Source of the DNA: Druceiella hillmani
Lineage: Eukaryota; Arthropoda; Insecta; Lepidoptera; Hepialidae
Assembly (NCBI GenBank): GCA_039881145.1
Contig: JAYKKI010000037.1
Span: 18,169,001-18,233,000 of the forward strand
Length of the DNA: 64,000 nucleotides
Direction: 5' to 3'
Positions 53,110-64,000 of the stretch are shown here, piece after piece. How positions within the stretch are numbered: position 1 is the stretch's first letter; each line of letters starts with the position of its first letter. Made by a program: the position numbers and the translations under genes. The notes below the pieces were generated by a model. It saw only the letters and a program-made list of their open reading frames with translations, did not search any database and was not told the origin of the DNA.

Positions 53110-56047
53110 TTCAAATATGGTTTATGTTGGAAAAAAGTAAGGTCTAGATTGACAGCTCTAGTTTTTCAAAATGTTTTGCATAATATTATATTATTATTAT
53201 TAGCCTGGGCTAATGATGCATTGAGTATATGAAAGTTAAAGAAATTTCTCACTTAATTGGTCCTCCGCACCCTCATAATATTTTCATATAAAATTTTAGA
53301 TCGTTGGCTGTTTTAGCATGTGCAAGTTAACATATTTTATCACTACGTCAAATTCAAGTATATATATCGTAACTTGTAGTCCAGTAACATTTAAGACCAT
53401 TCAGGTAATCAATAACTATACTTCATTTACATTTTTATAAGAAAACATTTCACAATAACCTTAATAAGATTAAACAGGTTGCAACAAAAACGTCAATGTC
53501 AAAAAAATCATCGACATCTGGTCAATAATTCCGAGTGTATAAAAAGTTGATCATACCTTGAACAATAACAAAGGAAATAGAGTACGAAGGTCAATATTGC
53601 ACTTTGGTTATCACGTGTTATAGCTAACATTCTCACATTATTTTATGCATCATTTTTAGCTTCAAAAAATTATTGTCTGGAAAGATTATTTTCCTTTATA
53701 TATTTATCTATCGATGCGACTAGATAAATATTATGTATTTATCTAGTCACATCCATTATTGTTCGTTGTTAAAAAAACCATGAATATTTATATATTTACC
53801 ATTGCTGCCCATTTATACAAATAATATTATTTTTATCTACACAAGTTTTTATGATATAATTTAAGTTTTGGTAAAGACAGCAAAACCTAACTTCAGTTAT
53901 TGATATTTTTATTTTTATCACTTTCCATATAGCATGAAGAATCTATTAGCAATATAAAAAAGAATTCATAAAAATATATAAAAATCATAGTATTTGGAAC
54001 TAGGTGTAGATTTGAAAATAAACATGGTTTTTTCTCGCATTTTGAATATAAATTTTTTTTATGTTTTTAAAACAGACCAAATATCTAAGTGGGTAATAAA
54101 AAGGACTCATGACCAGATATTTTGAGTAATAACAAAATAAACTGTGTTCATTAACCTTCAAATTTAACCGTAACTAGACCAAGAATTACGCATAATCGAA
54201 GTTGAACTTGGCTACTCTTTTATGTATGCCAAGGGCGAGGGCTTCATAAAAAATGATGTTTTTCACCTATATCTTGGCGAATATATTGACAATTGATTTC
54301 ATAAATAAGTTGACAATTTATTTTTAAGGCACATTATTCTAAAAAAAATACAAGTGAATAAGATGGAAAGAACACAGTTAGGTTCGTTAGTAAAGAAATT
54401 TTGAGCTTAAAATTCTAAAATTAAAAGTAGATTTAATAATTTTGCAACATCTGGAAGAGTAGAGTTAAGCTCTAGTTGACAATAATTTGAGCTATATTGC
54501 ATTTGTCTAGTATCCATCGTTAGCCCATAACTTTGGTTAGCTTAATCCATATATTTAAATACGAATATAATTTATTACAATTTCTTTACAATCATAATAA
54601 CAAACGTAAAATTTCCTTTTAATTTCGGTTAAATATTCAAGAAGAGAGGACTAAGGATATTCGTTTTGTCTGTTCTAAAAAAATATAAAATAAATAGTAA
54701 GCAGAAATCATTTTGTGTACGATATCTTCGGAGATATATTGAAAAATATGCCAAAAAATATATCCTAAAATTATGAAGAAAATATACTTTTTATAAACCC
54801 ACGCAAAAGCTGAAGGAAAACTATAGTCGTGATTCTAGATGTTTTTCACTCATCTAAATTGTTTATTTAAGAAGAATTTATTTAAAATATGCAAAACTAT
54901 AGAATGCAGCACCCTTAATTCTGAATTTATTAACTAATATTACAAAAATCATAATAAAACAGTGTTGGTAAAATCTTAACTAAAGATTGCAGAAAAAACC
55001 ATAGCGATTGTCTTGGATTTTTAAAATATTTTTAATCCTATGTAAGATACAATATTTAAAAAGTTGTAATATATTTACATTGTAAAACAATAATAATTGT
55101 AAATAGTTTAATAGATGTACTATGTACGCTTAAACATTTCTAAGTGCCTAAATATGCAAATAACCATCGTTTTGTAAGTTAGAGTAGCATATAAGTGGTT
55201 TTTAATTCAGAATTGATTTAGTTAATTGAAAAACATGTTAAAAATTATAAATAATGAAAACTTATTAAACACAATATTTGCGTGCGCTGCAATAAATTTG
55301 TGGAATGTTTCTCTTTGAAAATCATTCAGCGTAAAATATGGGTAATGACGACGAAAAATCAAGGTTAAAATGTTTATATATTTTGCTGAATATCTATATC
55401 TTTGTAAACATGAAACATGACAAAACTAGGATATTTTTATACTTATAAAAACGAAATATTGACATTCAAAACTCAATGAAAAGTGAGATCCTTAAGTTAA
55501 AATTCACACCCTTATATATAAACTTGATTTGATCCGCGGCATCGTGAATACGGGAAAATAATAGTGCAGAAAAAAAAAGAAAATATTCTAATGAAATATT
55601 TAATCTTATCATTGGATAGTGGTAATTTAAGTAGAATGGAATCGAAGAAAAGGGGTGAAAAGATAAAGATTATGCCTAGCAGTAAATAGCCCTAAGCTGA
55701 CATGTCGCAGTGATATGTTTTTACTTATGTTCAGGATCTTATTCATAACAGGGTTATTTCTTAAATTAAAGAAATCATATACTTTAAAACAAATGTTTTA
55801 TAGTATGCCTATTTCCATGACATATAATATAGATATGTAACTCATCATGTAGATTGACTGTGTTATTTGCTTCATGTAAAATTATATTTCACTTATATAC
55901 ACATTGACAGAGAAATGTCTATGTTAAGTTAAATGTCTGATAATAAATGGTGCATACATCATAAATCATTTCAAGGGGTGATGCCAATTTATTGTATAAT
56001 TTTATGTCAGAGCATGTCTACAATCGAGCAGAAACCAAAATAATTTT
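53110..56047. other. AT-rich non-coding stretch
   Basis: I see no gene and no recognisable repeat family apart from the hairpin at 53718. Confidence 0.5.
53718..53748. repeat. Hairpin, 13-bp perfect arms, 5-base loop
   Basis: GACTAGATAAATA, then TTATG, then TATTTATCTAGTC. Confidence 0.9.
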
Positions 56048-56103
56048 GCGTGCGTGCGTACGAGCGTGTGTGCGTGTGTGCGTGTGTGCATGTGCGTGTG
56101 TGT
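56048..56103 (+). repeat. (GTGC/GT)n microsatellite
   Basis: About 55 bases of alternating TGCG and GTGT units, the longest purine-pyrimidine alternation with GC in the window. It could adopt Z-DNA. Confidence 0.9.
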
Positions 56104-56340
56104 ATTCCAAAGAAACTTTTGCTGTCATTATGTATACGTATATCTATTTGTAAATATGGATTTGTATACATGGTAAATGTCTCAATATAAAAGATTTCAG
56201 TATGTTCAATTGCACATAAATATCTGATAAGTAATAGGTGACTAATATAAAGGTGTTAAACATCTATGTAACAGTATGAAGCAGTAAAATATAAAACTTC
56301 CACTCCGAATATTACCAAATTTTACACCGTTTATAATCTT

Positions 56341-56357
56341 CCTCTCTCTCTCTCTCT
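56341..56357 (+). repeat. (CT)n tract
   Basis: A 17-base CT run. It is short. Confidence 0.9.
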
Positions 56358-57386
56358 TTGATCTGGTTTTGATATACTTATTTTTAACTTATTTTTAGTC
56401 TTTATAATTGAAAATGTATAGCAAATAGCTCGTTTAAAAAGTTCCAGAGATTTTTCTTATTAAAAATACAAACTTGCGACAAGCAGATGAGGTTCAGTTG
56501 TGAAATTCAGTTAGGAGATAGGTTTAGCTTTTATTTTTTGAGGTAAAAAATTATTTGATTATTATTTGAGGTAAACAATCCTTAAAAATAACACAAAACA
56601 CACTGTAGTGTCAAATTAACGTGAACGATAAACTGAACCATTTTACATTAAATTTTCATGCTTAATATTCATATTAATTTAGTTGCAAGTTCCAACGTAA
56701 TTTTTCCACTTATTTCATTTTAATAAATTATAATTATTTCATTCCCTAAAACTTTGCAGTCACGATTTATTTTCGTAGCATTGAATACAGATATGTTACG
56801 TTATTTTAATAAATGTTTAACGAAATTTGCTATTTAAAATATATTAGTTACTGAATAACGCATTTTAACATAGTTGTACATATAACATTATCGTTAGACT
56901 TATCAGGTTCTGGTGGCAAATGTTATAGGCTAACTCATAATTGATAATTGAAATACAACCGTGCGTAAATATTTAACTACCAATATTGTTTACAAAATAA
57001 ATTTTGCAAGAACAGAATATTTGCTGGAATAAATGCCAATATTTAAGTTTTTTTGCAATATTCATAATCTTCTATATATGTATGTTATTTAAAGCTACAA
57101 AATTACAGTAGTTAAAAAAAACCATCGTCTTTTTAAAAAATAATGACCAACTGATGTTTGAAAATAACATGTTTGAAGTATAATAACAAGCGTATTATGC
57201 TCTACGTTTCAAGTGACTTATATAATTTTATATTTCGAGCGAAAAACAAAATTATATAAATCAATTTATAATATATTTAAAACATTGCTGTGTAATCTTA
57301 GTTCACCCATAAATGCCTAAACAATTGTCATAACGTTTGTAAAATGGGAAGGTAGAACGTCTGTAACTTGTTGACGATGAACATTT

Positions 57387-57710
57387 TTGATAGGCTCTCC
57401 GATTGATGTATGCGCACAATTAGAACGTTCTTCCATTTGGGCTGATATGTATCTTAAACAGATTGTTCGAAGCGATCTTGTTCTTTATTTCTCTTTGACT
57501 AATCTAAGGGGATTAATTAAGCTCAATTATTTTTTACTCTTGAATAAAGTCAAAATTTGCAAATCTTTCGATTTTTTAAAGATAACTTCAGTATTACAAT
57601 ATCAACGAACTACACCTATCAGTGAAGATTATCGAAATAACGTATTTACCTCGGTAAATATATATGTCAGATGTAACAAACTTCTACCTGAATCCATTCT
57701 GTCTACGTGA
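57387..57710 (+). other. 107-codon open frame, probably chance
   Basis: This is among the longest frames not explained by a repeat. It has balanced composition at its start (IGSPIDVCAQLERSSIWADM) and Leu/Lys/Ile-rich sequence later. An AG preceded by TTTTTGAT lies just upstream at 57393, so an internal exon is conceivable. No family is recognised. In sequence this AT-rich, about one frame of this size is expected by chance in 64 kb on six frames, so I do not call it a gene. Confidence 0.2.
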
Positions 57711-58593
57711 GTTAAATTATTCTACTTTGTTTCGTAATTCAACATCCATTCCAGACAGTAGTTAAATTTTTGATGAGCAACATAAATTCGCACCAGGTGT
57801 ACGATGCCCTTGTTTCAGTTTAACTATTGATATGAAATTTTAAATTGATATGGCACGTTTCGTCCATCAAAAAAGCTGTATACTTTATGGATAATATTAC
57901 ATATTTATGGATTCGATGAAACTTACTTATTAGTCTCGGTCAGACTCTTCATTCTTCAAACTTACCACGTGAATATAAAGTATTAGTATATCCAATCTCG
58001 CATTTTCTTACTCATAATTTTATTCAACAATATAGATAATACAACATAATTTTCACGGAACCGGTTTTTCATGAAGTTTCTGTATTTTTAGTCGTTGAAA
58101 ACATAAGATGAGCAGTAGCAAGCTGTTGCAATGTGATATCGATTGGGATACAGTTCAAAGATTAAAAATGATATTATTTAACAAAAATATTTAAAACCGA
58201 GATATACTATGCGCTATGAATTATATGCTATAAATTATACATTTATAAAGTCATATTAGATTCTTCTCTAGTTTTGCCATTTTTCACTTTGTGCAACTAC
58301 CTTTTGGGACCTGTACTTGGTTTATTTAGTAGATTTCATTAGTGATTTCTAAAAAAGGTTTCTTTTAATTTGGAATACTGTGCGAGAGAAGCTATGGGCA
58401 AAAGCTAGTTTTATGAAAATGTAATCATCTAATTGTATTCTCCTCACAGTCTCCTTTCAACCAAAAAAATACAGGTTGCGAACGAATTTTCTTCATCAGA
58501 CAAAATAAAGCTTAACTTTCTACATATCTTTAAAACACCTTTAATATAAGCAAACAAATTACATTGAAAATAATACAAAATCAGTACCCTCAC

Positions 58594-58681
58594 AAAAAGA
58601 TAATTTAATGAGAATGATCGATACTTGATGATCGATACTCAGATCATCAAGTATCGATCATTCTCATTAAATTATCCTTTT
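58594..58681. repeat. Long perfect hairpin 1, 35-bp arms, 8-base loop
   Basis: The arms 58599-58633 and 58642-58676 are exact reverse complements over all 35 bases. Four further A:T pairs follow after one mismatch, and the loop is GATACTCA. Each arm contains AGAATGATCGATACTTGATG or its complement. If transcribed, either strand would fold into a single uninterrupted stem, longer than usual for a miRNA precursor and lacking the usual bulges. The absence of any mismatch in neutral-looking DNA suggests a recent origin or ongoing conversion. Confidence 0.95.
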
Positions 58682-58726
58682 CAATCATTCTCATTCTCAT
58701 TAAGACTCAGATTAATTGAATGACCG

Positions 58727-58810
58727 ATACTCAGATCACCCTCAGGGTTATCCTTAATGTCATATCCAGATAAATGATATTAAGGATAACCCTGAGGGTG
58801 ATCTGAGTAT
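58727..58810. repeat. Long perfect hairpin 2, 32-bp arms
   Basis: The arms 58727-58758 and 58779-58810 are exact reverse complements over all 32 bases. The stem can extend inward by a G.T and four more pairs (58760-58763 with 58774-58777), leaving a loop of about ten bases. The left arm contains ACTCAGATCACCCTCAGGGT. Its first bases, GATACTCAGATCA, are the same as the loop and start of the right arm of hairpin 1 (58634-58646), so the two hairpins share a seed word. Confidence 0.95.
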
Positions 58811-59542
58811 TGATTTTAGAATTATTTCGGATAAATTATTTAAAACTTTGAACTATAAATAGAGAAGAATGCAACTGTAGAAAGTCACAACATATTTAGT
58901 CGAATTATATCGTTAGCACCAATCTGTATTCCTTTTATAAAGGTGTTACTTGAAAAAATATCAACTCATGGTCTTAATTGCATTAAAATTTAAAATTGAA
59001 CAAAAACGTAGAATTGGAGATATTTATTTGAAACATTGGATGCAAATAAATTTTTAATATAAATTTTTATCATAGAATCATGTGTAGTATTAATATATAA
59101 TTTTTTAACTACAAAAAGTATAATTTGTAGAAGAAAATATAATATTATTTTTTTCCAGGCACGGAAAAGAAGAAGCAAGGAAAAACAGCTATGTCTAAAT
59201 ATATGTTAATTCAGTATGGTATTGTAACGTTTACATCAAATTCAAATTAAAAACAATTTTATTACGTTAACAAAATCTCTAACGGGTTATTAACCTTTTT
59301 TCAATAGTTATTATAACTTAGTAATAAATTGTACTTTAAATTGTAATAACAGTTTTACATTACCTTCTATCTCGTTGGATGCCACCTAAAATTTTATAGT
59401 CATTCTGAAAGTTCTAGAACTGGATATTAATATTTATGGTATTAAAAATATTGCCCAACATTTTGAAAATTTATTTTTTGATAATTTATTAAGATGATTT
59501 GATCTATATTTTTGTTCGTATTATGCAAATTGGCGATAGATC
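58811..59542. other. AT-rich non-coding stretch
   Basis: Nothing is recognisable. A 62-codon minus frame at 58990-59178 is chance-like. Confidence 0.5.
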
Positions 59543-59598
59543 GATGCAATTTTACTGGATGATATGATCAGGATGCAATTTTACTGGATGATATGATC
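59543..59598 (+). repeat. Perfect tandem duplication, period 29 bp
   Basis: GATGCAATTTTACTGGATG continuing with ATATGATC occurs at 59543 and 59572, identical over 27 bases. Confidence 0.95.
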
Positions 59599-59906
59599 CC
59601 AATTTTTCCTGTTATTCTTTATGCGAAAATCTTTATTTTAACCGAATACGATAAGTGATAGCGCTCCGTCGTACGTTGTATATTAACGCTCAAAAATGCA
59701 TTTTTTAACTGTAATAACTTCCAAAAAAAACGAGAAAAATATTGTAATTGATTGGGGAAGTGGGAATTAGTTTTGACATATTTTGTTTCAATTTAAATAG
59801 AAACATTAATGGCGAAAATATTGCGCCAATATGCGTTAATAAAGTGACGCTAGATGCCATTATTGCATAAGAATCGTTAGCGTGAATATATTCCGATACG
59901 GTCGTC

Positions 59907-59909
<3 letters not shown>

Positions 59910-59968
<59 letters not shown>

Positions 59969-59995
59969 CACATACATACATATATACATATACAT
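59910..59995. repeat. (TA)n(CA/TA)n microsatellite
   Basis: About 52 bases of TA followed by ACACATACACATACATACAT-type sequence. The Tyr/Ile/His frames on both strands here are repeat translations. Confidence 0.95.
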
Positions 59996-60345
59996 GTATT
60001 TATACGTGCATACAAAATTCGCTCAATTTTGTGGGCGCCTTGGGTATCTAGCACAAGTACAGGCAAAATGAAAAGCTAGGTTTAGTTTGAATATAGATGA
60101 AATTGGTTTAATATTTTCGAAAGGACGGCGGTCCACATTAAAAAAAAATTTATGAATATTAATTTTACAACAAGATTAAATAAATGGCATTCCACGTAAA
60201 TATAATTTATGAAACAATCCAATTTTTGTTGATTGTTTTTATCCGTTACTTTTTGGAAAAAAGAAAACAGCCATAAATTGTATTGCAACTCTGATCCTTA
60301 CCGTAACTTCATAAAATCTCATTTCATTTTGATAATATTTCTTTT

Positions 60346-60398
60346 ATATATGATACATTTATTACATCTAGATATAATGTGATATATGATACATTTAT
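60346..60398 (+). repeat. Tandem duplication, period 36 bp
   Basis: ATATATGATACATTTAT occurs at 60346 and 60382. Confidence 0.85.
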
Positions 60399-61820
60399 AA
60401 ACATCTCGCTAATTAGTTAATAGATATTTATTTTTTTATGTGATGTAGTTAGATAAACGAGATATGTAGATAATATGACACAAAAAATTGAGCATTTAAC
60501 AAGTTTCGTCTAGAAGGTAACGATAATAAGGTAACGAAATAAAAATATTGTATATTTAAACTCTATTTAAGAAAAAATGCATCACTATCTTAAAATACTT
60601 CATATTTTAATCAAAATATTTGAAATTTGTGCATTGTTCCTTATTATCATATCTTTCTTAACAACATGAACAATATATGTAAGTTATAAAAAATTCTATC
60701 CAATTTCCTTTTCCATGTGGTGTATTTCATCTTTTTTTTGCCGTAAATTGCTAGCATTCATTCGCGAATTGTGTTCCGTAATCGTATTAATTGACATCCT
60801 TTAATATATTTCATGGCATGAATATATTGAAAACTTGTTTAAACATACTGAAACTTGAACGTATTGAAAACTAGTTTTCTGGAGCCGAAGCTGGCACTTT
60901 ACATTACTCCTTTCATTTAACCCTCAAGTACATAATTAAATATAGAATTGTGAGAAGATTAATGAAAACCAAGGTTTCCAATGAATTCGAGATTTCATTA
61001 TAATTGCAAAACAAACCTTATTTCATTCTAGATATTTAAATTAAAACACGTGCTGGTGTTAAATATGTGTAGTAATTTTCATCACAAATACAAGTCCAAT
61101 ACGGAGCGTTTAACTAGTGAATTCAGAAATAATATTCAAATTAATAATAATTAAATAAAATAGTCTATTTAGTATCTGTATGTGCTATTTTTAATTAAAT
61201 ATCATAAGATGGACAACATGGTTATCGTTTTAAAAATAATGAAAAGGGAACTATTTACGTAACTATACGCAGGTTAAGTTACGCAATTGGTTAAATTTTC
61301 AATATCTCTTATTAAGTCTTAAACTCGATTCACTGCTGGGATTCGATATAACTTTTTACAGTAAAGTAAGCAATGTAATCAAATGAAATGCATAAATATT
61401 TACAAAAATTTCGTCATTTTCTACTCACAAAATTTATCGTTTTATAATATCTTGTGTCTATAAATTGTATCGAACTACAAAATCTATCCTGTAAAGATAA
61501 TTATCCAACTACGAATCGAATCCTGCAACGTCTTCCGATAACATTTTAAAGAAAAAGTATGTTGTTTAAATATCAACTTATTTTTGCGTGAGATTATTTT
61601 TTTCATTTTCAAACTTTGTTTGCAATATAGTAAACTTCAAACTGCAATTGCAATTATGAAAAGAAGCTTTCAATCAGTTAATTAAAAATAAAAAAGTTAA
61701 TGACTTTTTAATTTTGCTAATACGTAAATAAAAAGTTATCATTTAATTTTGTTAATATTTTAGTCCCAATAAATCATCTCTTAATATTTAACACATTGTC
61801 GATAAGAGCTAACGGAATAT
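60399..61820. other. AT-rich non-coding stretch
   Basis: I see no gene or repeat family here. Confidence 0.5.
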
Positions 61821-62072
61821 TTATACCTCGATATAAACCCCACTCCCTTCTCGTTTCACTTCACCTTGCATAACCCCCGATTTATATTCATCGTATTTGT
61901 ATAACCTCGTCTGAGACGTTTTAATATTTGCCTTAGAAAATGATCTACTATTTTGACGTATATTTGAATAATTACGATCCTCGTAATTAAAATCGTGCTT
62001 TTGCGGGCGTACATAAGGGTAGCCATGGACGTAAAAATCTGTCACACGTTTTAAGGAAAGATACATCAGAGA
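61821..62072 (-). CDS. Possible terminal coding exon, unknown product
   Basis: On the minus strand an 81-codon frame has a composition unlike its AT-rich surroundings: charged, with Tyr, Arg, Lys, Asp, Ser and Gly (pieces HGYPYVRPQKHDFNYEDRN, TRLYKYDEYKSGVMQGEV and KREGSGVYIEV). The DNA is visibly less AT-rich. TTTTCATTAATCCAG precedes the frame by six bases and would serve as a splice acceptor in phase 0 at 62072, which would make this a last exon. A second acceptor-like GACAG lies 30 bases in. The C-terminus ends I-E-V, compatible with a class II PDZ ligand, but that is inference only. No upstream exon and no homologous family were identified. Confidence 0.28.
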   Translation of the reverse strand, partial: SLMYLSLKRVTDFYVHGYPYVRPQKHDFNYEDRNYSNIRQNSRSFSKANIKTSQTRLYKYDEYKSGVMQGEVKREGSGVYIEV

Positions 62073-63210
62073 CTGGATTAATGAAAACGTAAATATTTAT
62101 AATAATATGACATTTAAAGAGAGACCATATAACATATCACGGCGTATATAATATGGGATTTATAAAATGTTTTTCGAAGTTTTTTTATAAACAGGAAACA
62201 AGTAACGAATGTTAAAGATTGAAAGAATATTTAAGAGACGGCGAGTAATTGAGTTAAATGCAAAGAAACCCGAATAAAAAAATATTTTTCCGAAACGATT
62301 TTCATGGACAAAGGAATCGAATAAAATTCTTCACATAGAATGAAATTCTTCATAATAATCTAATTTATTATCTCATTTCAGAATTTACAGTATTGTCAAA
62401 GTTTGCTCCCTCCATTCCGTGTCAATAAGGGAAGCTTAGTGCAAAATTAAGATACAACACACATCAAAATGTCAAAACAAAGATTATTTCGTACAAAACA
62501 AGCGTTTTGAATCGTTTAGAAAACCGAAGTTTTTTTTATAAAAAGCATTGGTCTTTAATTAGGATCTACATTTATATTCGCTGGTTTTAGGTATATATTA
62601 CTTAATTTGTCCCTAATAATTAAATTAAAAAAATTAATATTTCAAAAGTATTTTAATGAATCATTTCTAAATCTCGCGTTATTTTTTTGAATATCTTTAG
62701 GCAGTCGCAATTATTTGTGTACACATTTACTATAAGTACTTACGAAGTGTTTAACAAACTATTGTGCTCAAAGATATTTAAAGGTAATATAAAGAATTTT
62801 CTTGAGGATACCAATTCATTTTTTTTTAAATTTAGTTACTTTTAACTTCTTTTAAACGACGATTACAAGTGTATAATGTGTATATTTATATTTATATAAT
62901 TTTTCCATCGTCGGCTTCAATAAAAATGGCGTTAGATATTATCAACCAATTATCATTTACACATTCATTGATATTTCCATCGTAATATAAGCACATTATT
63001 TTGTATTGGCAAAATTTTAATACACTTTTAATAATGATTATACTTCTTTGCTTATTACTTCTCAGCTTAGTGTTTAATTTTCAAGTGACTAAATGGTTAT
63101 TTATTTCAAAGTACCAGCTACAATTTTATTTATTAGATTGAGTAAACCTGATCAGATCGATGATAAACTGCGAGGTTAACCAAATACATTGTCACTATGA
63201 GATAAGAAGT
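62073..63210. other. AT-rich non-coding stretch
   Basis: No gene or RNA was recognised. If the frame at 61821-62072 is an exon, this would be intron. Confidence 0.4.
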
Positions 63211-63350
63211 TTGGAGAACATCTGTTGGAGCACGCCGCCATCGTCATCTTTCTCTCTACTCTCGTTCGTTACGCGCAAAGACCAAGTTTGCAAAAACAAA
63301 TAGCGAGTCCGTTACCGTGATAGGTTTTGCGCAAGGCAAAGGAATTGTTA
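63211..63350. other. CpG-bearing GC-richer patch
   Basis: About 140 bases contain many CpG dinucleotides (CACGCCGCCATCGTCATC, CTCGTTCGTTACGCGCAAAG, GCGAGTCCGTTACCGTGATA). GCGCAAAGACC and GGTTTTGCGC form a weak inverted repeat, and a CT-rich run lies in the middle. It could be a promoter or 5' untranslated region, or the end of a transposon family. The sequence alone does not decide. Confidence 0.4.
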
Positions 63351-63414
63351 AATAAAAGTTTGACCTACTTCAATCAATGTTTACCGTATAAGTTCTTTAG
63401 TATGAGTTGATAAA

Positions 63415-63453
63415 ATATATTTTGTTTATATTGTTACTATAAACAAAATATAT
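63415..63453. repeat. Hairpin, 16-bp perfect arms, 7-base loop
   Basis: TATATTTTGTTTATA-type left arm (63415-63430), loop TTGTTAC, then the exact complement TATAAACAAAATATAT. Confidence 0.85.
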
Positions 63454-64000
63454 ATACATAGATGGTGCCTACTTTTTGAGTAATTTATGCTATAAGTCTT
63501 CATTTAACTTACTCACAGCACCCAAGGAAATTCCATTGCATTTTCTTAAGTACAGCTTCTTCATATAAATATAGTATCTTAAAGTGTTTATATAATACGA
63601 TACCCAAATTTTTTTCATGATGAGAGGAGCGAAATCGCGTGAGATTGTCAAAGGGTGTTATTAAGAAATTAACACTGGTTTTTTAAGATTATGGACTAAA
63701 AAATACATAGAAAAAGAAAAAGATATTCAACGGTTTTTTACAGTTAATGGCTCTGTTGCATATTTCATTATTGGACATATCAATGACTATAGCAAATAGA
63801 ATTAAAGAAAAATACATTGTTGCGTTGGTATTGCCAAGGTTTATAGTTTTAGGTACAAATGTTTTAGCACTAGTAGATAAAATAAATTGCAGATTTTATT
63901 TGTTTTTGTAGCTTGTCACCGTTGTAAGTTTCAAGGAAACCTAATTTCAGTTAATCGATTCTATGTAGTAGATTCCCAAACAATAAAATTGTATAATGGA

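Overview
The window is very AT-rich, repeat-laden nuclear DNA from a eukaryote. It shows no operons, no dense coding, eleven or so long dinucleotide tracts, and relics of Class II transposons in every state of decay. Several dispersed families carry words I associate with lepidopteran (moth/butterfly) genomes. One is the roughly 360-bp element that begins like TAGGGTTCCGTA, has a C/T-rich 'GTCCGTCTGTC' block near its head, and ends in a 'GTGCGAGTC..GACTCGC..AC' block (positions 33215, 34718, 38390 and 52525). The other is a unit reading 'CTAATATTAAAAAT..TGTTTGTTTGTCCTTCTTTCAC' (19830-20930). A lepidopteran or related insect is therefore my best guess. It rests on remembered family words, not on a search.

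I could not support any intact protein-coding gene. The longest open frames are about 100-120 codons. In sequence this AT-rich they are no longer than chance allows, and several lie inside microsatellites, inside repeats or antisense to transposase relics. The window reads as a gene desert or a very large intron. The recognisable coding remains are three decayed transposase loci: a piggyBac-family relic on the minus strand (4140-5235), a second piggyBac-family relic on the plus strand (17442-18190), and a mariner-family relic whose two parts point in opposite directions (49905-50165 minus, 50168-50578 plus). Weak exon candidates are listed at 47922-49151, 57387-57710 and 61821-62072.

Layout. 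1-8.8 kb: a 1.15-kb element with 27-bp terminal inverted repeats and one duplicated end, then piggyBac relic 1, then a 3.3-kb interval bounded by a 40-bp inverted repeat. 8.8-19 kb: mostly featureless AT-rich DNA with TA tracts, a perfect 28-bp palindrome, two GC-richer patches and piggyBac relic 2. 19.06-20.93 kb: two unrelated tandem arrays back to back (about 85-bp and about 165-bp units). 21-33 kb: featureless apart from small hairpins and TA tracts. 33-39 kb: a repeat cluster with three copies of the 'GGGTTCC' family, a 182-bp tandem duplication and a 240-bp foldback element. 39-47 kb: little beyond short tandem duplications. 47.9-53.1 kb: coding-like fragments, the inverted mariner, another 'GGGTTCC' copy and a 207-bp inverted-repeat element directly after it. 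53-64 kb: featureless DNA, except a pair of perfect long hairpins at 58.6-58.8 kb, a possible terminal exon near 62 kb and a CpG-containing patch near 63.3 kb.

The most unusual items are the twin hairpins (35/35 and 32/32 base pairs in otherwise old sequence), the mariner copy explained by one internal inversion, and the adjoining tandem arrays.
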